64,000 nt of DNA. Source: Planctomycetota bacterium. GTDB taxonomy: Bacteria; Planctomycetota; SZUA-567; H5-PLA8. A program made the translations under genes and the position numbers. Below the pieces are notes generated by a model. The model did not search any database. It had not been told where the DNA came from and saw only the letters and a program-made list of their open reading frames with translations. This document shows positions 52,378 to 64,000 of this stretch, in pieces (within the stretch, counting starts at the first letter, position 1; the number at the start of each line of letters is the position of its first letter). Location of the stretch: contig JABTUM010000003.1 of assembly GCA_015075375.1 (NCBI GenBank), positions 124,001 to 188,000 on the forward strand. The letters run 5' to 3'.

Positions 52378-55320
52378 ATGCCGCCATCTAGACACACGTG
52401 CAATTCCCGCTTGGGGCTGGGGCTTCGGTGCGCCTTCTTGGCGCTGCTGGCCGTTCCGGCTTGGGGCGGCGAGGAGCCTGCGCCCGCCCCCACACCGGAA
52501 ACCGCGCCGGCTCCCGGCACCGGCGAAACCGTACCGGTTATGGTGCCGGGGATCCGCTGGAGCGCCGTCAAACAGTCCTTTGTCGAAGACAAGGGTGCGA
52601 TCGTCCTTTCCGGGACGGCTTGGGTCGAGTACAGCGGCATCAAGCTCGAAGCGGACCACATCGTCTTCTTCCATAAGTCGCGCGAAGTTTACGCCGAAGG
52701 CAACATCCGGCTGCGCGAGGGCGAATCGGAACTCAGCGCCCAAGCAGCCTACGTGGACATTCCCAACGACCGCGGCTACCTGGTGGACGTTACGGTGCGC
52801 GTCTCGGCAAAGGCCGGCGAAGAGCCGGTCAACCCGCTGGCGCTGCCCAAAGGCCGCAGCCTGGACGAAGGCTATTCGGCTGTCGAGAAGGGCGAAGCCT
52901 CGCTCCTGCGCGCACGCGACCCGTACGGCATCTACCTGGATGTGGTCGACGATCCGCAGGGCCGCTTGAACATCGTCTTCAAGGCCGAGAAGCTGGTTCG
53001 CGAGAGCCGCCTGCGCTACACGGCCACCGATGCGTTCGTCACCACCGACGACATGGCCGACCCCATGTACGGGCTCAAGGTCAAGCAACTCGACTTCCTG
53101 CTGCGCGAGATCCCCGATCCGACCAAGGAAGGTCGCACCGACCTGCGCCCCAAGGCGGTCATTGGCAAAGGCGCGCGCGTCAAGATCGGCCCGGTCACGC
53201 TATTCCCGCTTCCCACCGTCAACTACGACATGACCAAGCACCTCGGCTTCGTCGCGGTGGATGCGGGAAACAGTTCGCTGTGGGGCTATTACGGGCTCTT
53301 CCGCTACGGCGCGGGGCTGGGCGATAACCACGAGCGGCTTTTCGATCCGGTGAAGCTCTACATCGATGCCGACTACCGCGAAAAGCGCGGCCCCGCCTTG
53401 GGCGCCGAGTTCAAGTACGAGACCGGCAAGCGCCCGCAGCAAGGGGATGCCGCGCGCGAATTCGAACGCGGCCGCGGCTTCGTGCGCGTCTACGTGGCGT
53501 CCGAGATGTCCATCACGAGCGACGACGACGCCGAGCGCGGCATCCGCAACCGCGAACGGCGCATCCAGCCTAAGATCGACGGCGACCATTACCGCGAGTA
53601 CGACCCCAACCGGCTCTTCCTCGCCCGCCGCCTCAAGGACAACGCGGGGCCGGCCACCTTCGAGTCCAAGCTGTACGAAGGCGAGTATCGCGGCTTGGTC
53701 GATCTGGCGCACCATCAGCCGCTGCGCTACATCGCGGGGCTCAACGACGTCGAACTCAACTTCAAATACCAGTACCGCGACGATCCCGACCTGGAGTTGG
53801 ACTACTTCCGCAACAACTACCTCGAGAACAACCAGCCCGAGGCGCTCGCCAGCGTGCTCAAGGCCGGCGATAATTACAGCACCGAACTCTTCTACCGCGT
53901 CAATCCCAACGAGTTCGACGGCGCGCCCCCGCGCGCACCTTTCGACTACGGCACCTTCACGGAGTACCAGCCCGCCTTGGGCGGCACCTTGCTTCCCACC
54001 GGGATCGGCGGCGGGTTTTACGCCAGCGCCGAAGGCCAGGCCGGCTACCTGCGCAAAGACTTCGACCGCGACATCATCGACCAAGGCGACCTGGAAGCCT
54101 TCCGCGCCTACGGCAAAGCCATCGTCGAGCGCCCCACCCGCTTCTGGGGCTTGAATTGGCGGCCCTACCTGGGCGGTCAGGCCGCGTGGTACAGCCAATC
54201 GCGCGAAGACGACGGAACCGTGCAGGGCGCCGCCTTGTACGGGCTCGACGTTTCGACCCGCTTCTACGGGACTTTTGCCGACGCCAAGAACTACGAACTG
54301 GGCCTCAACGGCTTCCGACACATCATCGAACCGCGCATCGAGTGGAGCGCCGTCAGCAACACCATCGAAGACCCCGTGAACATCTACGACTTCGATACCG
54401 TCGACGACGTCGTCGGCATGCAGCGCATCCGATTCGCCCTCGATCAGCGTTTCCAGACCCGCTTCGCCCGCAAAGGCGCCTTGCGCACCCGCGAGTTCGC
54501 CGGACTGCGCTTCTATATGGATCTGCTGCCCCGGGCCGCCGACCGCGACCGCCTGCTGGAAGGCGACCTGTTCGATCTCTTCCACATCAACGGATACATC
54601 AACGTCATCGATGCCGTGCAGCTCAGCACCGACTTGGGACTCAACCTCGAGAACGGCGGCGATGCCGAGACGGCGACGCTGCGCTTGCTCCTCGATCCAG
54701 GCGGGCGCTGGCGCGCGGAAATCTCCGAACGCTTCAACTTCACCGACGAGGACCGCGACATCCAGGGCTCCGATCTGTTCAAGGTGCGCGTGGACTTCCA
54801 ATTGAGCGAACGTTGGGGCCTCTCGGTCGAGAACGTCGAGGAGCGGCGCAAGGGTTTGCTCTCCACCAAGGGGCGTTCCTACCAGCGCATCGCCATCACG
54901 CGGCGCTACGGCGCGCTGATCGGCACGTTCAGTTATCGCTTCGACCGCAACAACAACGACAGCTCCGTCGGATTCTCGCTGGCGCCAACGCTCGCCTACC
55001 GGAATCTAGTGGTCCCCAATCAGGGCCTCCTGGTGCCCGAGATCGAGACCGATGGCGGGGACGAAGCGCCCGAAGAGCGCAATTTCGACCCCTTCGATCT
55101 GCTCAAGAAGCACGGCAAGAAAAAGAAGCCGCCGGCTCCAGAACCCGTGGTGCCTACCCCGCCGCCGGCAGAGCCCGTGGAGCCGCCGCCGCCGGCCGAC
55201 GAGCCGAAATCGGGACGCGGCGCGCCGCCGATGCCCGCGCCCGCCCGCGATGCGGACCTCGACGATTGGGCCGCCGAAGGCGCGCCGGGAGCCGGCGCAC
55301 GGCATCCGGTCACCCGCTGA
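52378..55320 (+). CDS. OstA/LptD-like outer-membrane protein
   Basis: This 980-residue protein has a signal peptide (LGLGLRCAFLALLAVPAWGG), an OstA/LptA-type N-terminal domain (AIVLSGTAWVEYSGIKLEAD, VYAEGNIRLREGESELSA), then a long beta-strand-rich part typical of an LptD-type barrel. The C-terminal ~70 residues are Pro/Glu-rich. LptD with LptE inserts LPS in the outer membrane; an OstA-like protein here suggests some kind of outer-membrane assembly. Sequence is too diverged to call lptD with confidence. ATG 52378 is chosen over TTG 52342, which lies in the promoter. Confidence 0.75.
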   Translation: MPPSRHTCNSRLGLGLRCAFLALLAVPAWGGEEPAPAPTPETAPAPGTGETVPVMVPGIRWSAVKQSFVEDKGAIVLSGTAWVEYSGIKLEADHIVFFHKSREVYAEGNIRLREGESELSAQAAYVDIPNDRGYLVDVTVRVSAKAGEEPVNPLALPKGRSLDEGYSAVEKGEASLLRARDPYGIYLDVVDDPQGRLNIVFKAEKLVRESRLRYTATDAFVTTDDMADPMYGLKVKQLDFLLREIPDPTKEGRTDLRPKAVIGKGARVKIGPVTLFPLPTVNYDMTKHLGFVAVDAGNSSLWGYYGLFRYGAGLGDNHERLFDPVKLYIDADYREKRGPALGAEFKYETGKRPQQGDAAREFERGRGFVRVYVASEMSITSDDDAERGIRNRERRIQPKIDGDHYREYDPNRLFLARRLKDNAGPATFESKLYEGEYRGLVDLAHHQPLRYIAGLNDVELNFKYQYRDDPDLELDYFRNNYLENNQPEALASVLKAGDNYSTELFYRVNPNEFDGAPPRAPFDYGTFTEYQPALGGTLLPTGIGGGFYASAEGQAGYLRKDFDRDIIDQGDLEAFRAYGKAIVERPTRFWGLNWRPYLGGQAAWYSQSREDDGTVQGAALYGLDVSTRFYGTFADAKNYELGLNGFRHIIEPRIEWSAVSNTIEDPVNIYDFDTVDDVVGMQRIRFALDQRFQTRFARKGALRTREFAGLRFYMDLLPRAADRDRLLEGDLFDLFHINGYINVIDAVQLSTDLGLNLENGGDAETATLRLLLDPGGRWRAEISERFNFTDEDRDIQGSDLFKVRVDFQLSERWGLSVENVEERRKGLLSTKGRSYQRIAITRRYGALIGTFSYRFDRNNNDSSVGFSLAPTLAYRNLVVPNQGLLVPEIETDGGDEAPEERNFDPFDLLKKHGKKKKPPAPEPVVPTPPPAEPVEPPPPADEPKSGRGAPPMPAPARDADLDDWAAEGAPGAGARHPVTR

Positions 55321-55343
55321 CGCCCTCGCTGCGAGGTGGAGCC

Positions 55344-55625
55344 GTGCTCAAGATCATCCTCGTCGTCGCCCTCGTGCTTTACCTTCTTATCGGCCTCGCC
55401 ATCACCGCGTTCGCCGTACATATGGCCTACCACGAGTCGGCCATCGGTTACGGCGACGACCACGACCACAAGGCCCTGCGTCTGCTCGAAGGGCCGCTCG
55501 CCATCTTCGGCTACCTCTTTCTCTTCCTGCTCTGGCCCGTGGCGCTCCTGGTCACGCTGGCCCGCGCGCCGCACGCGCCGCCTGGAAGTCCGGAGCCGGA
55601 AGGCGAAAGCGCTCCACACAAGTAA
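55344..55625 (+). CDS. Small two-helix membrane protein
   Basis: This 93-residue protein starts at GTG 55344 with GAGGTGGAG upstream. It has two hydrophobic helices (IILVVALVLYLLIGLAI and LAIFGYLFLFLLWPVALLV) separated by a His/Asp-rich loop (YGDDHDHK). It follows the OstA-like gene by 23 bases and is probably in the same operon. Unknown function; the acidic His loop might bind a metal. Confidence 0.65.
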   Translation: MLKIILVVALVLYLLIGLAITAFAVHMAYHESAIGYGDDHDHKALRLLEGPLAIFGYLFLFLLWPVALLVTLARAPHAPPGSPEPEGESAPHK

Positions 55626-55660
55626 GCCATTCGCCGTGCCTCGAGCCTTGAGGAGACCTT

Positions 55661-57523
55661 ATGCCCGCGCGTCTGGCCGCCCATCCCCGGCTCTACGTCT
55701 CGCCCGATGCGTACGCGCGCTTGGCTCAACCCGCCGCTGCCGAGTTGCTGCGCCGCGCGGAAACGGCCGTCGCCAAGCAGGCGCATGAATTCGTCCGCAC
55801 GCCCAAATTCGATTGGATTCTGAATACGCATAACGCGCACCTGGTCCGCGCGCGGATCATGCAGACCCGCGTGGTCGTGCTGCTGGTCCAATGGCGGCGT
55901 ACCGGACAGGAGCGCTTTCGCCGCGCCGCTTGGGACCACCTGTGCGAAATGGGTGCATGGCGCTTCTGGTCCTGGATTACCTGGCGCCAAGGCAACTCCG
56001 CCCCCCTGGCCATATTCGACTTGAGCTACGGAGAGAACGCCGCAACCTTGGCCCTCGGATACGACGCGCTGTTCGATACGCTTTCCGCCGGCGAGCGCGC
56101 GCACCTCGAACGCATCGCCCGTGAGCGCGCCTTGGCTCCGTTCCTGCACCAACTGGGCCTCAAACAACCCCCGTGGTGGTTCCGCAGCGCGCACAGCAAC
56201 TGGAACTCCGTCTGCGCCGGCGGCGCGGGAATGCTGGCGCTGGCCACCTACGAAGCGCTCCCCGAAGCGCGCAAAGCCGTTCCGCTCGCCGAACGCTCGA
56301 TGATCCCCTTCATGCACGCGCTGAAGACCACGCGCGGCGCATGGCCCGAAGGCATCGGGTACTGGAATTACGGCATGCGCTACGCCTTCATGTACCTGCT
56401 TTCGCACGAGCGTGCGACCGGTCGCGCGCATCCGCTGCTCAAGGGACCGGATGTGCGCCGCACGCTCGAATTCCCGCTCGACTTCTGCCCGAACGCGGTG
56501 CCGTGCAGCTTCGGCGACGTGAACCGCTGGACGCCCCTGCCCTTCCACTACGCGGCGGCCGAACGTCTGGAACGCGACGATCTGTTCCCCGAGCTCGACC
56601 GCCATGCCGAGCGCATGAAGCTCGGCCAAGGCACCTGGCCCAATGCCGCCGAGTTGCTCCTGCTGCATCCGCGCCGCAAGCTTCCGGCTTCCCGTACCGC
56701 ACGGCCGTACCTCAAGCTTTACCGCGGCATGGACTGGGGACTTCTGGCCGACCGCTGGCCGAGCCCGGCCTTCGCCGTCGCCGTGCGCGGAGGCGCGATC
56801 CCCGCGCCGCACGGCCACCGCGATCTGCTCAGCTTCCACGCGGTTGTCGGCGACGAACCGCTCATCGAAAACATCGGCGTGGGCGAATACCTCGACACGA
56901 CGTTCAGCTCGAGGCGCTACGAACTCTTCGAGACCATGCCCGCCTCGAAGAATACGATCCTGATCAACGGCGTCGGTGTCGCCGAGCCCTCGCGCGTGAA
57001 AACCCGGCCCCTGGACCTGGGAAGGGACGTGGGGCTGCTGCTCGACGCCCGTTCGTGCATGGGAGGGATGCGCGACGGACCGTCCGCGCGCTTCTGTGCG
57101 CGCCTGTTTTTATTGCTGGAAGGCAAGGCGCTGCTGATCGTGGACCGCGTCGTCACGCCGCATCCGGCGCGCATCGAATCGCGGTTGCACACCTACGCGA
57201 AGGTCACGGCCGGCAAGAATCGAGCCCGCATCGCCGGCCGGCGCCACCGGCTCCAGGCGGCCTTTGCCTCCAACCTGCCCGCCGGACTCTTCCAGGCGCG
57301 GACGGCGCCCACCACACCCGGGCCGTCCGCCGCCGTGCTGCGCTGGTGTACCGAGAAGCTCCACCAATCGTTCGTCTTCGCCACGCTGCTCGTGCCGGGC
57401 TCTACGCCCGCGCGCGTGGAACTCGATGCTTCGAAGACGGGAATCCGTCTGAGCCTTCGCGCCGGCGCATGGTCCCGCAAACTGCGGCTCTCGCTCAACC
57501 TGCAGCCTGGCGGCCGGGCCTGA
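55661..57523 (+). CDS. Heparinase II/III-like protein
   Basis: This 620-residue protein has the alpha-toroid N-terminus (NWNSVCAGGAGMLALATYEAL, PEGIGYWNYGMRYAFMY) and a C-terminal beta-sandwich (GAIPAPHGHRDLLSFHAVVGD, NIGVGEYLDTTFSSRRYELF). No signal peptide is visible. Histidine and tyrosine residues in these segments are typical of the lyase active site, but specificity is unknown. A related but distinct protein is at 2367-4151. It is convergent with the DUF4091 gene, 21 bases away. Confidence 0.8.
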   Translation: MPARLAAHPRLYVSPDAYARLAQPAAAELLRRAETAVAKQAHEFVRTPKFDWILNTHNAHLVRARIMQTRVVVLLVQWRRTGQERFRRAAWDHLCEMGAWRFWSWITWRQGNSAPLAIFDLSYGENAATLALGYDALFDTLSAGERAHLERIARERALAPFLHQLGLKQPPWWFRSAHSNWNSVCAGGAGMLALATYEALPEARKAVPLAERSMIPFMHALKTTRGAWPEGIGYWNYGMRYAFMYLLSHERATGRAHPLLKGPDVRRTLEFPLDFCPNAVPCSFGDVNRWTPLPFHYAAAERLERDDLFPELDRHAERMKLGQGTWPNAAELLLLHPRRKLPASRTARPYLKLYRGMDWGLLADRWPSPAFAVAVRGGAIPAPHGHRDLLSFHAVVGDEPLIENIGVGEYLDTTFSSRRYELFETMPASKNTILINGVGVAEPSRVKTRPLDLGRDVGLLLDARSCMGGMRDGPSARFCARLFLLLEGKALLIVDRVVTPHPARIESRLHTYAKVTAGKNRARIAGRRHRLQAAFASNLPAGLFQARTAPTTPGPSAAVLRWCTEKLHQSFVFATLLVPGSTPARVELDASKTGIRLSLRAGAWSRKLRLSLNLQPGGRA

Positions 57524-57544
57524 AGCCTCGGAACCGGACGCCCG

Positions 57545-59944
57545 CTACTTGGAGCCGCTCAGCTCGGCGATCTTCGACGCGATCTTGGCGCGCATCGATT
57601 CCAGCGCGTCCGGATCGTTGGTCCGCGCGAAGAAATCGTTGACCGTGTCGCGCCCGCCTTCGCTGCGCGTCTTGACGGCGCTGTCGAAGAGCCCGCCCAG
57701 GAAGCTCTCGGCTTCCTGCGCCGCCGCCTCGCCCTTTTCCTTGGCGCGCGCGCGGAGCGTCTCGATGTAGCGGCGGTCGTCCCAGGCTTCGCGCACGCCG
57801 TCCAGGAACGGCGCGCGGATCAGGCCATTGGGCGAGGTCCAGGCGTAAACCCAGTTGTCGCCGCTGGAGGTATCGAAACGATTGCCCCAGTTGTACGCCC
57901 AGCACAAACTCCCGCGCGAATCGAAGGCCGCGAAGAAGAACCCGAAGCTGTAGCGCGCCTCGGTCGGACCCCGGTCGTCCCCGCAGCCCGAGTACTGCCA
58001 GAAGGTCTTGGTCGGCCCGCCGGCGCGCACCTTGTCGCCCAGCTTCGGATCTTCGTGAATCGCGTTCGTGCAAAAGACCTCCACGTCCTCCAGGAAGCAG
58101 ATCCCCTCGTTCGGCGGATTTCCGCCCGGACGGTTGTGGTGGATCGACGCGTAAATCCGCGCCTTCGGCCAACCCTCGTGAATCGCGGCGCAGGCTTCCT
58201 TGAAGTGCGTCTTGATCCACGGCCCCGCGCCGCCCACGCCCCAATGCTCCACGATCCGGCCCTTGGCCTCCTGCTCCTTCAGCCACGCATTTTTGTCCTT
58301 CGCCTTCAGCTTGGCCACCGTGTGCCAAGGGCCTTCCTTGTCCTTGGCGAAATACACATCGGCCTTCGCCCAATTCTCCTGCACCCACTTCGCCGGTTCG
58401 TCGAAGGGCGTCAGAATCACCTCGGGCCAGCCCGCTTCCTCCGCGTGCTTGTAGACCTTCTGGGTCCACTGCTTGTACAGTTCGCGCAGCGCCGGTTCCA
58501 TCGCGCCGCCTCCCGCACACGTCTTTTGGATGAACTCTTTTCGCCCGGCCATCGAATCCCCGTCGAAGTGCACCTGCCGGTACAGTTCCCGCTCCAGATG
58601 CAGCGAATCGGGATAACTGTACGGATCGCCGCCCAGGAACCAGACCACGTTCTCAATGCCCGCCGCTTTGGCGTGCTTCATGAAGTCGTCCAAAACCGTG
58701 AAATCGAGATCGAATTCCGTCGCCGACTTCTTCACAATCTTTGGCGCGACGCCGCTGTACCAGATGTTGATGCTGTTGTGGTTGTGCCGCCCGATGTACG
58801 CCAACTCGCTCGCCGGGATCAGCCCCGTTGTGCACGAGCCCATGTGCAAGCCGGCCTCCCGCATCGTCAACAGCTTGATCGGACGCACTTCGACCTCCAC
58901 CGCCACGCGTACGGGTTCCACGCCATCGGCCTTCAACTCCACTGCGCCGCGGTACAAACCCGCCGCCGCGCCTTCGGTGGTGGTCACGTTGAGCCAGAAC
59001 AGGTGCGAGCGCCCCGCCGGAACGTTCACCGCATACGCGGGCCAGAAACGTTGCGGGAACAGCTGCCCCCGCTTCGTCACCGCGTACTCGGCGGCAAAGA
59101 GTTCCGCCGTCGCCGCTAGCTTCTTGCCGCCTTCGCCCGCCAGCCCGCCGTCGACCAGCGCCGCCGTAACCTTCGTCAGATCCTTGCCGTTGGCGTAGAC
59201 GCCGAACTGCGCCGGTTCGGTCTCGTTCAACGCCATGCTCAGCTTCACCGCCGCCTCGGCCTCGCCCGCTTGTGGAGCGGATTCCAACCCGATGAGCCGC
59301 CCATACGGCCGCACGAACGGCACCAGCGGCTTCGCCTTCCAGTCCTCCGGCAGCACGGCGGCCTGCGCTTCCGCCGGCTTCAACGCGTTGCGCTTCTCGG
59401 CCTGAACCCGCGCGATCCACTCCCGCGTCTCCGCCGCCCAGCGAGCTTCGTCGGCCGCGGCATCGCCGGGCACGACCTGCACCGAAGCCACCTTCAACGC
59501 CACGCTCGAAGTCAGCACCAGTTCCGTCTGCTCGGCGCCCGGCAGCTTCATGACCTGATCCCACGGCAGCGGCACAAGCGCCGTCTTCCACTGCCCATCG
59601 GCCAAACCGCCGATGCGATGCAACTCGTAGCGCCCCGGCAGCCCCGTGAACGCCTGCACCGTCACCGGTTGCGTCGCGTCGTCCTTGAAGCGCACCTCCG
59701 CCCGCCACGCGCTTCCCGCCGCGGGCCGCAGCCCTTCGCCCCACCACGCCTTTAGCGCGATCGCGCCCGCCTTGCCCGCCTTAAGCACCGCGTGCGCCTC
59801 GGGCTCACCGGCAGCACCCTTCTCCCATACCGCTTCGTCCAAGCTGGCTTCGGCCAACTTCAGCGCGGCCACGGGTTCGGCCGCCGTGAGGCCCACCGCG
59901 CACAACAGCACGCCCGCCATTAACGCAACTCGAATGAAATTCAT
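57545..59944 (-). CDS. Secreted DUF4091 (glycoside-hydrolase-like) protein
   Basis: This 799-residue protein has a signal peptide (MNFIRVALMAGVLLCAVGLT). The N-terminal ~350 residues are beta-rich (possible carbohydrate-binding modules), followed by a TIM-barrel-like central part with MGSCTTGLIPASELAYIG and ILTPFDEPAKWVQENW (candidate acid residues), and the C-terminal DUF4091 domain with YSFGFFFAAFDSRGSLCWAYNW. The domain occurs in predicted glycosidases of PVC-type bacteria; activity not shown here. GGGAGCC precedes the ATG, and a GTATAGACCAC motif is 31-41 bases upstream. Confidence 0.8.
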   Translation of the reverse strand: MNFIRVALMAGVLLCAVGLTAAEPVAALKLAEASLDEAVWEKGAAGEPEAHAVLKAGKAGAIALKAWWGEGLRPAAGSAWRAEVRFKDDATQPVTVQAFTGLPGRYELHRIGGLADGQWKTALVPLPWDQVMKLPGAEQTELVLTSSVALKVASVQVVPGDAAADEARWAAETREWIARVQAEKRNALKPAEAQAAVLPEDWKAKPLVPFVRPYGRLIGLESAPQAGEAEAAVKLSMALNETEPAQFGVYANGKDLTKVTAALVDGGLAGEGGKKLAATAELFAAEYAVTKRGQLFPQRFWPAYAVNVPAGRSHLFWLNVTTTEGAAAGLYRGAVELKADGVEPVRVAVEVEVRPIKLLTMREAGLHMGSCTTGLIPASELAYIGRHNHNSINIWYSGVAPKIVKKSATEFDLDFTVLDDFMKHAKAAGIENVVWFLGGDPYSYPDSLHLERELYRQVHFDGDSMAGRKEFIQKTCAGGGAMEPALRELYKQWTQKVYKHAEEAGWPEVILTPFDEPAKWVQENWAKADVYFAKDKEGPWHTVAKLKAKDKNAWLKEQEAKGRIVEHWGVGGAGPWIKTHFKEACAAIHEGWPKARIYASIHHNRPGGNPPNEGICFLEDVEVFCTNAIHEDPKLGDKVRAGGPTKTFWQYSGCGDDRGPTEARYSFGFFFAAFDSRGSLCWAYNWGNRFDTSSGDNWVYAWTSPNGLIRAPFLDGVREAWDDRRYIETLRARAKEKGEAAAQEAESFLGGLFDSAVKTRSEGGRDTVNDFFARTNDPDALESMRAKIASKIAELSGSK

Positions 59945-59974
59945 CGGTTACAGGCTCCCAAGTTCGCAAATGAG

Positions 59975-59991
59975 GTATAGACCACCCCTAC
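59975..59991 (-). promoter_or_regulatory. Candidate operator GTATAGACCAC
   Basis: GTATAGACCAC (59975-59985) is identical to 11 bases at 19431 and is followed by CCCTAC, an imperfect second arm. It is 31-47 bases upstream of the DUF4091 gene. Confidence 0.4.
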
Positions 59992-60052
59992 CAGCATACA
60001 CCACGGGTGCAGCCTGGTCTGACCGAATTGGCCTTCGGAATCGCAAAAGAAA

Positions 60053-60083
60053 ACGGGCGCCGCGGCATCGCCCCGGCGCCCGT
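60053..60083 (-). terminator. Terminator after rpoC
   Basis: A perfect 10-bp stem, ACGGGCGCCG and CGGCGCCCGT, with an 11-base loop. On the minus strand it is followed by TTTCTTTT. Confidence 0.88.
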
Positions 60084-60110
60084 TCAAGCCATCCAAGTCA
60101 ACGGCTACGT

Positions 60111-64000
<3,890 letters not shown>

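Overview
This is a GC-rich, gene-dense chromosomal window from a bacterium with a Gram-negative type envelope. An OstA/LptD-like outer-membrane protein, an m-DAP type MurE, FtsI and MraZ are all encoded here. Many genes belong to families abundant in Planctomycetota, Verrucomicrobiota/Lentisphaerota, Hydrogenedentota and similar heterotrophic lineages: Gfo/Idh/MocA oxidoreductases, heparinase II/III-like proteins, a DUF4091 protein, SGNH hydrolases, a secreted beta-helix protein, alpha-toroid (prenyltransferase/squalene-oxidase-repeat) secreted proteins and an xylose-isomerase-like TIM barrel. The phylum assignment is an inference from gene content; no rRNA gene is present to settle it.

Layout. 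0-6.7 kb: the 3' end of a protein with two pilin/DUF2950-like modules, a sugar oxidoreductase plus heparinase-like pair, an antitoxin/toxin pair that overlaps an SGNH hydrolase, a 166-bp palindromic element, and a beta-lactamase-fold hydrolase. 6.9-13.5 kb: rimO, a diguanylate cyclase, then a compact SpoIIE phosphatase / RsbW-like kinase / STAS antagonist partner-switching operon running into coaD. 13.6-23.4 kb: a hybrid sensor protein whose kinase lacks its phospho-acceptor histidine, a SurA/PpiD-like protein, secreted beta-helix and SGNH proteins, DinB, and M55 and M28 peptidases. 23.5-28.0 kb: an accessory region of small orphan genes, all on the minus strand, separated by long direct repeats and hairpin repeats, including one AT-rich gene. 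28.3-34.1 kb: the start of the division/cell-wall (dcw) cluster (mraZ, small ORF, rsmH, ftsL-like, ftsI, murE), with a promoter in front and a strong terminator behind. 34-45 kb: a DMT transporter, TIM barrel, rRNA methyltransferase, MgtC/DUF4010 protein, Gfo oxidoreductase, MBL-fold hydrolase, transketolase and a Gfo/aldo-keto reductase fusion. 45.5-55.6 kb: three tandem secreted alpha-toroid proteins, two envelope proteins of unknown role and the OstA/LptD-like protein. 55.7-60 kb: a second heparinase-like protein and a DUF4091 protein. 60-64 kb: rpoC, cut by the window end.

How it fits together: much of the accessory coding capacity looks like uptake and turnover of polysaccharide or glycoside substrates (lyase-like enzymes, esterases, sugar dehydrogenases, isomerase). 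It is interleaved with housekeeping operons. A GTATAGACCAC motif recurs upstream of secreted carbohydrate-related genes. The most unusual material is the repeat-bounded cassette-like array at 24.2-26.7 kb, the probable leaderless promoters, the hairpin that separates the rsmH Shine-Dalgarno from its start codon, and the degenerate kinase-receiver protein. I found no CRISPR array, rRNA, tRNA or transposase gene.
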